This document shows, in pieces, positions 40,139 through 49,303 of a stretch of DNA of 60,552 nucleotides. A program made the translations under genes and the position numbers. The notes beneath the pieces are model-generated. The model did no database searches. It was not told where the DNA came from and worked only from the letters and a program-made list of their open reading frames with translations. How positions within the stretch are numbered: position 1 is the first letter of the stretch; each line of letters opens with the position of its first letter. Origin of the DNA: an uncultured Bacteroides sp. (GTDB taxonomy: Bacteria > Bacteroidota > Bacteroidia > Bacteroidales > UBA932); assembly GCA_900546925.1 (NCBI GenBank), contig UREV01000015.1:1-60552 (forward strand), given 5' to 3'.

Positions 40139-42736
40139 ATGAAGAGTTTTAATTGTTTATTCGGCTTGGCTGTGCTTTTCCTGATGCAGTCGGTAGCATT
40201 CGGACAGCAGAAGAGCAGCAGTCCAGTAGAAATAGACTATAATAATCCGCACAAATATGTGGTGGGTGGAGTCACTGTGGAAGGTAACAGGGCTTTCGGT
40301 GAAAAACAGATATTGCAACAGTGCGGTCTGCGTAAAGGAATGGAAGTCACCATCCCCGGTGATGATATATCGTCTATTGTGAACAGGTTGTGGCTGCAGC
40401 GTTATTTCCAGGACGTTGCGGTTTACGTGGATTCTCTTTCGTCGGCGAAAGACAGTGTTTATCTCAGAATCGCCATTCAGGAGCGTCCCCGTGTTTCACG
40501 TTGGGCATTCTCAGGTGTCAGAAGTGGAGAGCAGAAGGAACTGATGGAGCGTCTTAACTTCCGAAGGGGAGGTGAGTTCTCTGACTATGTCTCCAAGACA
40601 TCCGTAGATATCATCAAGAGATATTATCAGGGAAAAGGTTTTCTGGATGTAAAGGTAGAGCCTCAGGTCCAGAAAGATACCATTGTTCGTAATGCCATCC
40701 GTGTGAATTTCGCGGTGGACAGAGGAATACGTACCAGAATCAAGACTATCAACTTCATCGGAAATGACAATGTGAGCGATTTCAAGCTTGCTAAATCCAT
40801 GAAGAAGACCAAGTCTGCCAAGATTTATAACTTCTTCAGCAGTAAGAAGTTCAATGAAAAAGAATACGCTAACGACAAGAAATCCCTTATCAGCGCCTTC
40901 AACGAGGCCGGATATCGTGATGCGCGTCTGGTGAAAGATTCTATCTATCATGTTAAACCGGGGAGACTCGGAATCGACTTAACATTCGATCAGGGAAAGA
41001 AATACTATTTCAGAAATGTCACCTGGACCGGTAACTCCGTTTACTCCGCTGATGCGCTCAACTCCATTCTCCAGATTGGAAAGGGTGATGTGTATGACGT
41101 CGTAACCATGGAGCATAGACTTCAGGGAGGCGGCAAGCAGGGAGATATGGATGTAGCCAAACTCTATCGTGACAACGGTTACCTCTTCGTGAATATCCAG
41201 CCTGTCGAACTTAATGTGGTAGGGGACTCTGTGGATGTGGAAGTCAGAATGGTGGAAGGTAAGCAGGCTACCCTTAACAATATCATAATTAACGGTAACG
41301 ACCTGACTAATGAGAGAGTTGTTCGCCGTCAGGTGTTCACAAGACCTGGATATCTGTTCAGCCAGAGTGATTTCGAACGTTCCATTCGAGAGATTGCATC
41401 TCTGGGACAGTTTGACCCTGAGGCTATTGCGGATCCTACCAAGGGATATTCCATTTTGCCTGACCCTCTGAACAACACTGTGGACATCGTCTATAACGTA
41501 ACAGAGAAGCCGTCCAGCCAGCTGGAACTTTCCGGAGGATGGGGAGGCCGGACATTCGTCGCCACTGTCGGTGTCAGCTTCAACAACTTCTCTACCAGAA
41601 GATTGTTCGACAAGAGCGCCTGGCGTCCTGTTCCGCTTGGAGATGCGCAGAACTTGGCGTTCCGTTTCCAGACCAGTGGAACATATTACTCTTCATTGTC
41701 AGCAAGTTTCATGGAGCCTTGGCTCTTCGGTAAGAAACCTACATCACTCAGTCTCTCAGCATATTACAGCCGTCAGACTAACTCTTACCTGATGTGGAAT
41801 ATTCTCAACAATGACAAGCAGTTCGAGGTATACGGATTCTCCGCAGGACTCGGAAACCGTCTGAAATGGCCTGACAACTACTTCGTATTGTATAACCAGC
41901 TCAGCTGGCAGACATATAAGTTGACCAACTGGTATTCGAATACGTTCATCTTCGATGACGGTACTTCGCATAACCTCAGCTATACATTGGCATTGTCCAG
42001 GAACTCTACCGACCAGCAGATTTATCCTAGGCAGGGTTCAGACTTGTCATTCTCGGTTCAGCTGACACCTCCTTTCTCTTTGTTGAGGAAAAAGGACAAA
42101 GGTTTGTTGGATGCCAACGGAAATCCTACGAAAGTGGACAGCTGGCGTGATATCAACTACGACAAGTGGTCCTCTAACGACCGATACAGATGGATCGAGT
42201 ACCACAAATGGTCATTCAAGGGATCTCTCTATACCAAACTTGTCGGAAACCTCGTGCTCATGACCAGAGCCCAGTTCGGATATTTGGGATATTATAACAG
42301 AAAGTGGGGATATTCACCATTCGAGGGCTTCCTCGTCGGAGGTGACGGTATGTCAGGATATAACTCTTATGGTTCTGAAGTGATTGCGCTTCGTGGTTAT
42401 GAGAATTATTCATTGACCCCTACCACAGCTACTGCATATAACTCGAACGGATACTCATACTCAGGTAACGTTTACGACAAATTCACAGTCGAACTGCGTT
42501 ATCCTATTGTAATGCAGCCGCAGTCCACTATCTTTGCATTATTGTTCCTTGAAGGTGGTAACTGCTGGTCTGATATCAGAGACTTCAATCCTTTCCAGAT
42601 CAAGAGGTCTGCCGGTGTCGGTGTCAGAGTTTACTTGCCGGTTATCGGTCTTCTCGGTATCGACTGGGGATATGGATTCGACGACAATACTTATGGAAAG
42701 AGTCAGTTCCACTTCCTCATCGGACAACAGTTCTAG
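40139..42736 (+). CDS. bamA: Outer-membrane assembly factor BamA
   Basis: The central barrel of the BAM machine, which folds outer-membrane proteins. The 865-residue precursor has a signal peptide (MKSFNCLFGLAVLFLMQSVAFGQ), five POTRA repeats in the first half (VVGGVTVEGNRAFGEKQI; RPRVSRWAFSGVRS; RIKTINFIGNDNVSD; YYFRNVTWTGNSVYS; ATLNNIIINGNDLTNE), and an Omp85 barrel from about residue 460 with GGDGMSGYNSYGSEVIALRGYEN near the end and a terminal aromatic residue, FHFLIGQQF. It is longer than E. coli BamA (810), as is common in the phylum. It is followed by ompH after 34 bases. Confidence 0.97.
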   Translation: MKSFNCLFGLAVLFLMQSVAFGQQKSSSPVEIDYNNPHKYVVGGVTVEGNRAFGEKQILQQCGLRKGMEVTIPGDDISSIVNRLWLQRYFQDVAVYVDSLSSAKDSVYLRIAIQERPRVSRWAFSGVRSGEQKELMERLNFRRGGEFSDYVSKTSVDIIKRYYQGKGFLDVKVEPQVQKDTIVRNAIRVNFAVDRGIRTRIKTINFIGNDNVSDFKLAKSMKKTKSAKIYNFFSSKKFNEKEYANDKKSLISAFNEAGYRDARLVKDSIYHVKPGRLGIDLTFDQGKKYYFRNVTWTGNSVYSADALNSILQIGKGDVYDVVTMEHRLQGGGKQGDMDVAKLYRDNGYLFVNIQPVELNVVGDSVDVEVRMVEGKQATLNNIIINGNDLTNERVVRRQVFTRPGYLFSQSDFERSIREIASLGQFDPEAIADPTKGYSILPDPLNNTVDIVYNVTEKPSSQLELSGGWGGRTFVATVGVSFNNFSTRRLFDKSAWRPVPLGDAQNLAFRFQTSGTYYSSLSASFMEPWLFGKKPTSLSLSAYYSRQTNSYLMWNILNNDKQFEVYGFSAGLGNRLKWPDNYFVLYNQLSWQTYKLTNWYSNTFIFDDGTSHNLSYTLALSRNSTDQQIYPRQGSDLSFSVQLTPPFSLLRKKDKGLLDANGNPTKVDSWRDINYDKWSSNDRYRWIEYHKWSFKGSLYTKLVGNLVLMTRAQFGYLGYYNRKWGYSPFEGFLVGGDGMSGYNSYGSEVIALRGYENYSLTPTTATAYNSNGYSYSGNVYDKFTVELRYPIVMQPQSTIFALLFLEGGNCWSDIRDFNPFQIKRSAGVGVRVYLPVIGLLGIDWGYGFDDNTYGKSQFHFLIGQQF

Positions 42737-42770
42737 AACATAATTACATGATTAATAAATTACTATAGAT

Positions 42771-43328
42771 ATGAAAAAAATCATTTTGGTTATGGCTGCT
42801 GCGCTGGTAGCGCTTTCAGCCTCCGCGCAGAATTTAAAGTTCGCGCATGTTAATTTCAATGAACTTGTTATGCTTATGCCTGAGGCAGATTCCGCACGTG
42901 CGCAGATGAACGCATCTCAGCAGGAAGCTCAGGATACATACAAGAGTATGATGGATGAATTCCAGAATAAGTATCAGCAGTATCAGCAGAAGAGCAGCAC
43001 ATGGACTGCAGCTATCCGCGAGAGCAAAGAGAAAGAACTTGCTGATATCCAGAACAGAATCGAGGAATTCAACCAGTCTATCCAGCAGGAACTTCAGCAG
43101 CAGCAGAGCCAGCTCATGGCGCCTATCCAGAAGAAAGCCGTCGAGGCTGTGAACAAACTTGCCAAAGAAGGCGGATATATATATGTATTCGAGCAGGGCT
43201 CACTTCTTTATTTCGATGCCTCTCAGAGTACTGACCTTACAGCGGCAGCCAGAAAGGCTCTCAATATTCCGGCCAGCAGAACTCTCGAGTCTCTCCAGCA
43301 GGAACTTCAGGCTCAGGCCCAGAAATAG
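42771..43328 (+). CDS. OmpH/Skp periplasmic chaperone
   Basis: A 185-residue protein with a cleavable signal (MKKIILVMAAALVALSASAQ) and a coiled coil rich in Gln (YQQYQQKSSTW; QQELQQQQSQL) between short strands (KFAHVNFNELVML; YIYVFEQGSLLYFD), the tentacle shape of Skp. It carries unfolded barrel proteins to BamA, which is encoded just upstream. A paralogue with an uncleaved anchor is at 36999-37640. A strong terminator ends the unit. Confidence 0.93.
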   Translation: MKKIILVMAAALVALSASAQNLKFAHVNFNELVMLMPEADSARAQMNASQQEAQDTYKSMMDEFQNKYQQYQQKSSTWTAAIRESKEKELADIQNRIEEFNQSIQQELQQQQSQLMAPIQKKAVEAVNKLAKEGGYIYVFEQGSLLYFDASQSTDLTAAARKALNIPASRTLESLQQELQAQAQK

Positions 43329-43348
43329 TGTAAAGTGATGAATTGTAA

Positions 43349-43380
43349 GGCGGTGCCGTTCTCGGTGCCGCCTTTTTTTT
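43349..43380 (+). terminator. Terminator of the nadK-uppS-bamA-ompH run
   Basis: A 10-bp stem (GGCGGTGCCG, TTCT loop, CGGTGCCGCC; two G-T wobbles) is followed by eight T. Confidence 0.93.
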
Positions 43381-43434
43381 AGTGTAATTGCAAAAATTTC
43401 TTACAAATTATTATGTTTTTAACGTTTTTATCAT

Positions 43435-43443
43435 TAGATTTGC
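43435..43443 (+). promoter_or_regulatory. -7 promoter box of gdhA
   Basis: TAGATTTGC, 128 bases before the ATG. It implies a 5' leader of about 120 nt, long for this window; no riboswitch is recognised in it. Confidence 0.5.
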
Positions 43444-43571
43444 AGTGATGTTTGAGGAATACTTTAACATTTAAAGAAAACGCGACATGAGGTTATTGGT
43501 ATAAACGACGTTGTGAGCGGCTTTGAAAATGGATTTTAAACCGGGAATAATCCCATAAACTAATAAACATA

Positions 43572-44915
43572 ATGAAAACACAGGAAATAATGGCCAAACT
43601 TCAGGCCAAGTACCCTACAGAGAAAGAGTATCTGCAGGCCGTAACTGAAGTGCTTGAGTGTATCGAGGATGTTTACAATCAGCATCCTGAATTTGAGAAA
43701 GCTAGAATCATCGAGCGTCTCGTGGAGCCAGACAGAATGTTGACATTCCGCGTTTCTTGGGTAGATGACAACGGTGATGTTCAGACAAACACAGGATATA
43801 GAGTACAGTTCAACAACGCTATCGGACCATACAAGGGAGGTCTCCGTTTCCATCCTTCAGTAAACCCTTCTATCTTGAAGTTCCTCGGTTTCGAGCAGAC
43901 ATTCAAGAACGCCCTCACAACATTGCCTATGGGTGGTGGTAAAGGTGGTTCAGATTTCAACCCTAAGGGAAAATCAGAGGGTGAGATCATGAGATTCTGC
44001 CAGGCATTCATGCTCGAGTTGTGGAGAAACATCGGTCCTGATATGGACGTTCCTGCAGGTGACATCGGCGTCGGTGGACGTGAGATCGGTTACTTGGAAG
44101 GTATGTACAAGAAGCTTACCCGTGAGCACAATGGTGTGCTTACCGGAAAGGGAATTCCTTTCGGCGGTTCACTCATCCGTCCTGAGGCTACAGGTTTCGG
44201 TGCAGTTTACTTCCTCCAGCACATGTTGCACAACCATAAGGCTGACCTCGACATCAAGGGTAAGACCGTTGCTGTTTCAGGATTCGGTAACGTATCTTGG
44301 GGTGCCTGCGTAAAGGCTACTGAGCTCGGTGCTAAGGTGGTTGCCATCTCTGGACCTGACGGAGTTATCTATAACCCTAACGGAATGACTAAGGAGAAAC
44401 TCGATTATATGCTCGAACTCCGTGCGACTTGCAACGACGTTGTAGCTCCATTCGCTGAGAAATTCCCAGATGCGACATTCACTCCTGGCAAGAAGGCTTG
44501 GAGCATCAAGTGCGACATCGCTATGACTTGTGCATTCCAGAATGAAATGTCTAAGGAGGATGCTGAGGAACTTATCGCAAACGGCACATGGTGCTGCGTA
44601 GAGGTTTCCAACATGGGTTGCCAGCCAGGTGCTATCGAGGCATTCCAGAAGGCAAAGATCCTCTTCGCTCCAGGAAAGGCTGTCAATGCAGGTGGTGTAG
44701 CTACTTCAGGTCTCGAAATGACTCAGAACGCTATGCATCTCAGCTGGACAGCTAAAGAGGTGGATGAAAAACTCCATGGCATTATGGACGCTATCCACAC
44801 TGCTTGCGTGAAATATGGTACACAGCCTGACGGCTACATTAACTATGTTAAGGGTGCTAACATCGCCGGCTTCATGAAGGTGGCTGAGGCAATGCTCGCT
44901 CAGGGTGTTATCTAA
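43572..44915 (+). CDS. gdhA: Glutamate dehydrogenase, hexameric
   Basis: It interconverts 2-oxoglutarate plus ammonia and glutamate. The 447-residue protein matches the hexameric small-subunit class: GPYKGGLRFHPSV (substrate Lys), LPMGGGKGGSDFNPKG with the catalytic Lys, DIGVGGREIGYLEG and a Rossmann block AVSGFGNVSWGACVKA. It is probably NADP-dependent, though cofactor choice cannot be proved by eye. It stands alone between two terminators. Functionally it links to the hut operon, which yields glutamate and ammonia. Confidence 0.96.
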   Translation: MKTQEIMAKLQAKYPTEKEYLQAVTEVLECIEDVYNQHPEFEKARIIERLVEPDRMLTFRVSWVDDNGDVQTNTGYRVQFNNAIGPYKGGLRFHPSVNPSILKFLGFEQTFKNALTTLPMGGGKGGSDFNPKGKSEGEIMRFCQAFMLELWRNIGPDMDVPAGDIGVGGREIGYLEGMYKKLTREHNGVLTGKGIPFGGSLIRPEATGFGAVYFLQHMLHNHKADLDIKGKTVAVSGFGNVSWGACVKATELGAKVVAISGPDGVIYNPNGMTKEKLDYMLELRATCNDVVAPFAEKFPDATFTPGKKAWSIKCDIAMTCAFQNEMSKEDAEELIANGTWCCVEVSNMGCQPGAIEAFQKAKILFAPGKAVNAGGVATSGLEMTQNAMHLSWTAKEVDEKLHGIMDAIHTACVKYGTQPDGYINYVKGANIAGFMKVAEAMLAQGVI

Positions 44916-44940
44916 TATTTAATTTCCAGAATATAAATGT

Positions 44941-44972
44941 AACGGGGGTGAAACATTTGTTTTTCCCCCGTT
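44941..44972 (+). terminator. Terminator after gdhA
   Basis: AACGGGGG (44941-44948) pairs with CCCCCGTT (44965-44972), preceded by TTTTT in the loop and followed by a weak CTCGTTTG tail. Confidence 0.6.
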
Positions 44973-45057
44973 CTCGTTTGTAAAGTCTTGAAAAATGTCT
45001 ATATTCGCATCTTATTGTGACACTTACTAAAGCAATAATAATATTCAAACAATAAAA

Positions 45058-46527
45058 ATGTCTACTGAAACAGTAAAACCAGCTGCGGCATTTCCGGTCA
45101 AGAAGCTCATAATGCTCCTTTTTGCCATCGCCGTATTCCTTTTCTTCTGGTTCGTTCCTAGGTCATTCTATGGCTTTGCAGAAAATGGAACACCGCTTCT
45201 TTCTATCATTGAACAGAGAACAGTGGCGATCTTCGCTTTGGCCGCTCTCATGTGGATGTTCGAGATCCTCCCTACGTGGGCTACATCGGTCACGATTATA
45301 GTATTACTTCTGTTCACTATTTCAGACAATTGTCCTCTATTTTTGAGGAATACAGGAGCTGATCCTGCCGATATGGGTACATTCGTCAGCTACAAGGCGT
45401 TGCTCGCTGCGTTCGCTGACCCTACTATCATGCTCTTCCTCGGAGGATTCCTCCTCGCTATAGCCGCTACGAAAGTAGGTCTCGATGTCCAGCTTGCAAG
45501 AGTCCTTCTGAAGCCTTTCGGAACCAAGCCTAAATATGTGCTTCTCGGCTTCTTGATGGTTATCGGTGTTTTCTCCATGTTCATGAGCAACACAGCTACT
45601 GCAGCCATGATGCTTACTTTCCTGGCACCTGTGCTCAAGACACTTCCTGCCAGCGAGAGAGGAACTGCAGGTCTTGCATTGGCTATCCCTGTAGCTGCGA
45701 ACCTCGGTGGTATCGGTACTCCTATCGGAACCCCTCCTAACGCTATTGCCCTCGGTTATCTTACAGAGACAATGCACCAGAGCATTGGCTTCGGCGAGTG
45801 GATGCTTGTCATGGTCCCTTACGTTATCGTGATGCTCCTGTTCGCATGGTTCCTTCTTCTTAAGCTCTTCCCATTCACATCTGACAAGATAGAACTCAAG
45901 ATAGAGAATACCAGAAAACCTGATACCAAGACATATATCGTATGGGTTACATTCGCTGTAACTATCCTCATGTGGGTATTCGACAGATATACCGGAGTCA
46001 ATGCCAATGTGGTGGCTATGATTCCAGTCGGAGTATTCTGCGCTACAGGTGTCATAACTAAAGAAGATCTCAAGAACGTGGAGTGGAGTGTCCTCTGGAT
46101 GGTAGCCGGTGGTTTCGCCCTCGGTATCGCATTGAACAAGACCGGTCTTGCCGAGAATCTTGTACAGGCTATTCCGTTCGCATCATTCAAACCGCTCATT
46201 ATCCTCCTCCTTTCAGGTCTTCTCGGATATGCGATGTCCAACTTCATCTCCCACTCAGCTGCGGCCAGCCTTCTAGTGCCTATTCTCAGCGCAGTCGGAG
46301 TCGGAATGGGCGACATGCTTTTGCCTATCGGTGGTGTGAAAGCCCTTCTCGTAGGTGTTGCGCTCTCTACCTCTGTGGCCATGCTGTTCCCAATCAGTAC
46401 ACCTCCGAACGCCATCGCTCACTCGACTGGTCTTATCAAGGTTAAGGATATGACGAAGATTGGCGCTATTATTGGTGTCGTAGGTCTCGTACTTGGATAC
46501 GCAATTCTTATTTTCATTGGATTATAA
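45058..46527 (+). CDS. SLC13/DASS family sodium-coupled anion transporter
   Basis: A 489-residue inner-membrane carrier with about 11-12 membrane segments, likely importing a di- or tricarboxylate (succinate, citrate or similar) with sodium. The two inverted-repeat signature loops are visible: MSNTATAAMML with TPIGTPPNAIAL in the first half, and SHSAAASLLVPIL with STPPNAIAHS in the second. The exact substrate cannot be told. A porin gene follows after one base, so the two form an operon spanning both membranes. Confidence 0.9.
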   Translation: MSTETVKPAAAFPVKKLIMLLFAIAVFLFFWFVPRSFYGFAENGTPLLSIIEQRTVAIFALAALMWMFEILPTWATSVTIIVLLLFTISDNCPLFLRNTGADPADMGTFVSYKALLAAFADPTIMLFLGGFLLAIAATKVGLDVQLARVLLKPFGTKPKYVLLGFLMVIGVFSMFMSNTATAAMMLTFLAPVLKTLPASERGTAGLALAIPVAANLGGIGTPIGTPPNAIALGYLTETMHQSIGFGEWMLVMVPYVIVMLLFAWFLLLKLFPFTSDKIELKIENTRKPDTKTYIVWVTFAVTILMWVFDRYTGVNANVVAMIPVGVFCATGVITKEDLKNVEWSVLWMVAGGFALGIALNKTGLAENLVQAIPFASFKPLIILLLSGLLGYAMSNFISHSAAASLLVPILSAVGVGMGDMLLPIGGVKALLVGVALSTSVAMLFPISTPPNAIAHSTGLIKVKDMTKIGAIIGVVGLVLGYAILIFIGL

Positions 46528-46528
46528 A

Positions 46529-47866
46529 ATGAAGAAAATTATTTTAGCTATGGCAGCCGCTGCACTTATTGCACCGGCTGCCAAGGCTTTTGCTTCTGAG
46601 CCTGCCGGAGAGACGGCGAAAACAGAGAAGCCATCGCACATCAAGTTTTATGGTTTCATAAGGAACTACTTTGCATTCGATACTCGTGAGAGTAAGGCAG
46701 GTACTAAAGATTTGTTCTACTATCTCCCTAAAGACGAGGCACTTAACGCTAAGGGAGAGGATATGAACGCTCAGAGCACATTCCGTTTCCTCGCCATTAC
46801 ATCACGTTTCGGTTTGGATATTAAAGACTATCATATAGGCAACACTAATGTCGCTGCGAAAATCGAGACTGACTTCTACTGCATGAACGGAAACGTAGCA
46901 GTATTGCGTCTTCGCCAGGCTTTCGCGACATTGTCATGGAAAGACCTCGGTAAAGAAAACAGTCAGAGCGCATCCCTCAAAATCGGACAGGCATGGCATC
47001 CTCTCGCAGCAGATCAGCCATATGTAATCGATCTCGAGACAGGTACCCCGTTCAACCCGTTCAGCCGTACCCCTCAGGTGATGTTCGATTACAACTTCTC
47101 GAAGAACTTCACATTGACCGGCGGCATCATCTATCAGATGCAGTACCTCTCTGCAGGTCCTAACGGTGCTTCTGATAACTACCTGAAATACAGCTGTGTC
47201 CCTGAAATATACGCCGGAGCTACATTCAAGAGCAATGACGGTTTCACAGGCCGTGTAGGTGTGGATGTCCTGAGCATTAAGCCAAGATGGCGCGATGGTG
47301 CCGGAAATAAGGTCGATGACAGAATTACCACCATAAACCCTTATGTCTACGCGCAGTACGTGAACAAGGACTTCTCCATCAACGGAAAAGTAGTCTATGC
47401 TTCCGCCGGCGAGCATTTCAACATGCTTTCAGGCTATGGAGTGTCTAAGGTCAATGCTGACGGCAGCATGGATTATGCACCTCTTCACAGCACAGCATCT
47501 TTCCTCTCAGTAAAATACGGCCGCAAGGTTCAGGTCCAGGGTATGATCGGTTACGTGAAGAACCTCGGCACAAGCGAAAGCCTTGTCGCTGACAAGACAG
47601 TAGACGGAAAAGATTATACAAAAACCAGTAACTTGTATATCAGCGGAAACGGTTTCCATAACCTTAACCAGCTTTTCCGTGTGACACCTACTGTAGTATA
47701 TAATCTCGGCAAGTTGTCTTTCGGACTTGAATATGACATTACAGCCGCTCAGTATGGCAAATACGAAGAGTCTGGTTACGTGAACGCTTCCAACGGTCTT
47801 GTAGATGGAGGACTTCACTGGATTACCAACCACCGTCTCCTCGGAATGGTCAAGTTTACATTTTAA
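46529..47866 (+). CDS. Outer-membrane porin (DcaP-like) partner of the SLC13 carrier
   Basis: The 445-residue precursor starts at 46529 with a signal peptide (MKKIILAMAAAALIAPAAKA); a start at 46493 inside the transporter gene is rejected. KFYGFIRNYFAFDTRES opens the barrel, and later strands (NVAAKIETDFYC, LRLRQAFATLSW, SASLKIGQAWHPL, FNPFSRTPQVMFDY) match the DcaP/porin style, ending in FTF (RLLGMVKFTF). The tight link to the SLC13 gene suggests it supplies the same organic acid across the outer membrane. Seven bases separate it from apt, so the run may continue. Confidence 0.8.
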   Translation: MKKIILAMAAAALIAPAAKAFASEPAGETAKTEKPSHIKFYGFIRNYFAFDTRESKAGTKDLFYYLPKDEALNAKGEDMNAQSTFRFLAITSRFGLDIKDYHIGNTNVAAKIETDFYCMNGNVAVLRLRQAFATLSWKDLGKENSQSASLKIGQAWHPLAADQPYVIDLETGTPFNPFSRTPQVMFDYNFSKNFTLTGGIIYQMQYLSAGPNGASDNYLKYSCVPEIYAGATFKSNDGFTGRVGVDVLSIKPRWRDGAGNKVDDRITTINPYVYAQYVNKDFSINGKVVYASAGEHFNMLSGYGVSKVNADGSMDYAPLHSTASFLSVKYGRKVQVQGMIGYVKNLGTSESLVADKTVDGKDYTKTSNLYISGNGFHNLNQLFRVTPTVVYNLGKLSFGLEYDITAAQYGKYEESGYVNASNGLVDGGLHWITNHRLLGMVKFTF

Positions 47867-47872
47867 CGGCAG

Positions 47873-48397
47873 ATGAACAAAGAACTTCTGATTTCCAGCA
47901 TCCGCTCCATCCCTGATTTTCCTAAGGAAGGTATACTTTTCCGGGATGTGACTACGCTTTTCAAGAGCCCTGAAGCTTTCCGTGAAGCGGTGGATGCAAC
48001 GTATGAACTTTATAAGGATAAAGGAATTACTAAAGTGGCCGGTCTTGAATCCAGAGGCTTTGTTCTCGGGGCAGCATTGGCTTACAAACTCGGGGCTGGA
48101 TTCGTGACTATCCGCAAACCGGGGAAACTCCCTTGCGATACATATTCTGAAGAATATCTTAAGGAATATGGAACCGATACACTTGAAATTCATACAGATG
48201 CGTTGACATCAGATGATGTTGTACTGCTTCATGATGACTTGCTGGCGACCGGTGGAACTGCCGTAGCGGCATTGAACCTTATACGCAGATTTTCGCCGAA
48301 AGCGATTTATGCAAACTTCATAATAGAGTTGTCAGAGTGCGACGGTATGGCTGCAATGCCGTCTGACATCGAGACTACTGCCCTGTTGAAGCTGTAG
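47873..48397 (+). CDS. apt: Adenine phosphoribosyltransferase
   Basis: It makes AMP from adenine and PRPP. The 174-residue protein has the opening IRSIPDFPKEGILFRDVTTL, AGLESRGFVLGAALA, GAGFVTIRKPGKLP and the PRPP loop VVLLHDDLLATGGTAVAAL, all standard for Apt. It precedes a Tsx-like channel and an AzgA-type purine permease, forming a purine uptake and salvage set. Confidence 0.96.
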   Translation: MNKELLISSIRSIPDFPKEGILFRDVTTLFKSPEAFREAVDATYELYKDKGITKVAGLESRGFVLGAALAYKLGAGFVTIRKPGKLPCDTYSEEYLKEYGTDTLEIHTDALTSDDVVLLHDDLLATGGTAVAALNLIRRFSPKAIYANFIIELSECDGMAAMPSDIETTALLKL

Positions 48398-48484
48398 ATG
48401 AATCACGGGACGACCGACTCTGGCCGCCCCGTAATTCTTTCATGCGTTCTTCAGATATACTTATCAACTTATATAAACAAACTT

Positions 48485-49279
48485 ATGTTAAAAAAAACCT
48501 TTTTTGCTGCAGTTGTAGCACTCATGGCGTTCTCGCAGATGGCGAAAGCGCAGACTAACCTCCAGATCTTTTACGACTTCGGTCGTGACCGTAAGCACGT
48601 TACCACTACACTCGAGGGTTTCTACGGAGACAAATGGGGTAACACTTTCTTCTTCATCGACTACGATTACAACCAGAAGAACGCCAAAGATCAGAATGTG
48701 TCTCCGAACGGAAGCTATTTCGAGATTGCCCGTTGCCTTAACTTCTGGCAGAACAGCAAACTCGCTCCTCTCAGCATCCATGTAGAGTACAACGGCGGTA
48801 TTTACAGCAACTACACGATCAACCATGCCTTCCTCGGCGGTATCGACTGGTTCATCCATAGTGCTGACTATAAGAATACATTGAACTTGAAGGTTCTCGG
48901 AAAGTTCATCAGATATGGTAAAGGCAACATCAACCTCGAAGGAGAGCAGCGTAAAAGCGCTGTCCCTATGCAGCTTACCGCAGTATGGGGCATGCAGGAC
49001 CTTTTCGGCGTTACCGGTTTGAGATTCAGCGGTTTTGCTGATTTCTGGTGGGAGAACCACACAGTTTGTCCTGTAAACAAGGACGGTGAGCGCAAGTGGG
49101 ATGAAGGAAAGACTTCCAATGTGGTGTTCATCACTGAGCCACAGCTCTGGTATGCTGTAGGACAGCATTTCGGTGTGGATAACCTTAATGTGGGTACCGA
49201 GATCGAACTTTCTTACGACTTCGGTTCTGCAAAAGGTTTCTGGTGCCGTCCATGTCTCGGTGTAAAATGGGTTTTCTAA
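48485..49279 (+). CDS. DUF5020 / Tsx-like nucleoside channel
   Basis: A 264-residue outer-membrane barrel precursor. The start at 48485 gives the signal peptide MLKKTFFAAVVALMAFSQMAKAQ; the longer frame from 48398 covers the intergenic leader and is rejected. TNLQIFYDFGRDRKHVTTTLEGF, FFFIDYDYN and the final GVKWVF fit DUF5020, which is related to the nucleoside-specific channel Tsx. Position between apt and a purine permease supports nucleoside or base uptake. Confidence 0.82.
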   Translation: MLKKTFFAAVVALMAFSQMAKAQTNLQIFYDFGRDRKHVTTTLEGFYGDKWGNTFFFIDYDYNQKNAKDQNVSPNGSYFEIARCLNFWQNSKLAPLSIHVEYNGGIYSNYTINHAFLGGIDWFIHSADYKNTLNLKVLGKFIRYGKGNINLEGEQRKSAVPMQLTAVWGMQDLFGVTGLRFSGFADFWWENHTVCPVNKDGERKWDEGKTSNVVFITEPQLWYAVGQHFGVDNLNVGTEIELSYDFGSAKGFWCRPCLGVKWVF

Positions 49280-49303
49280 GCATTGACCTAAACGAAATCA
49301 GTC

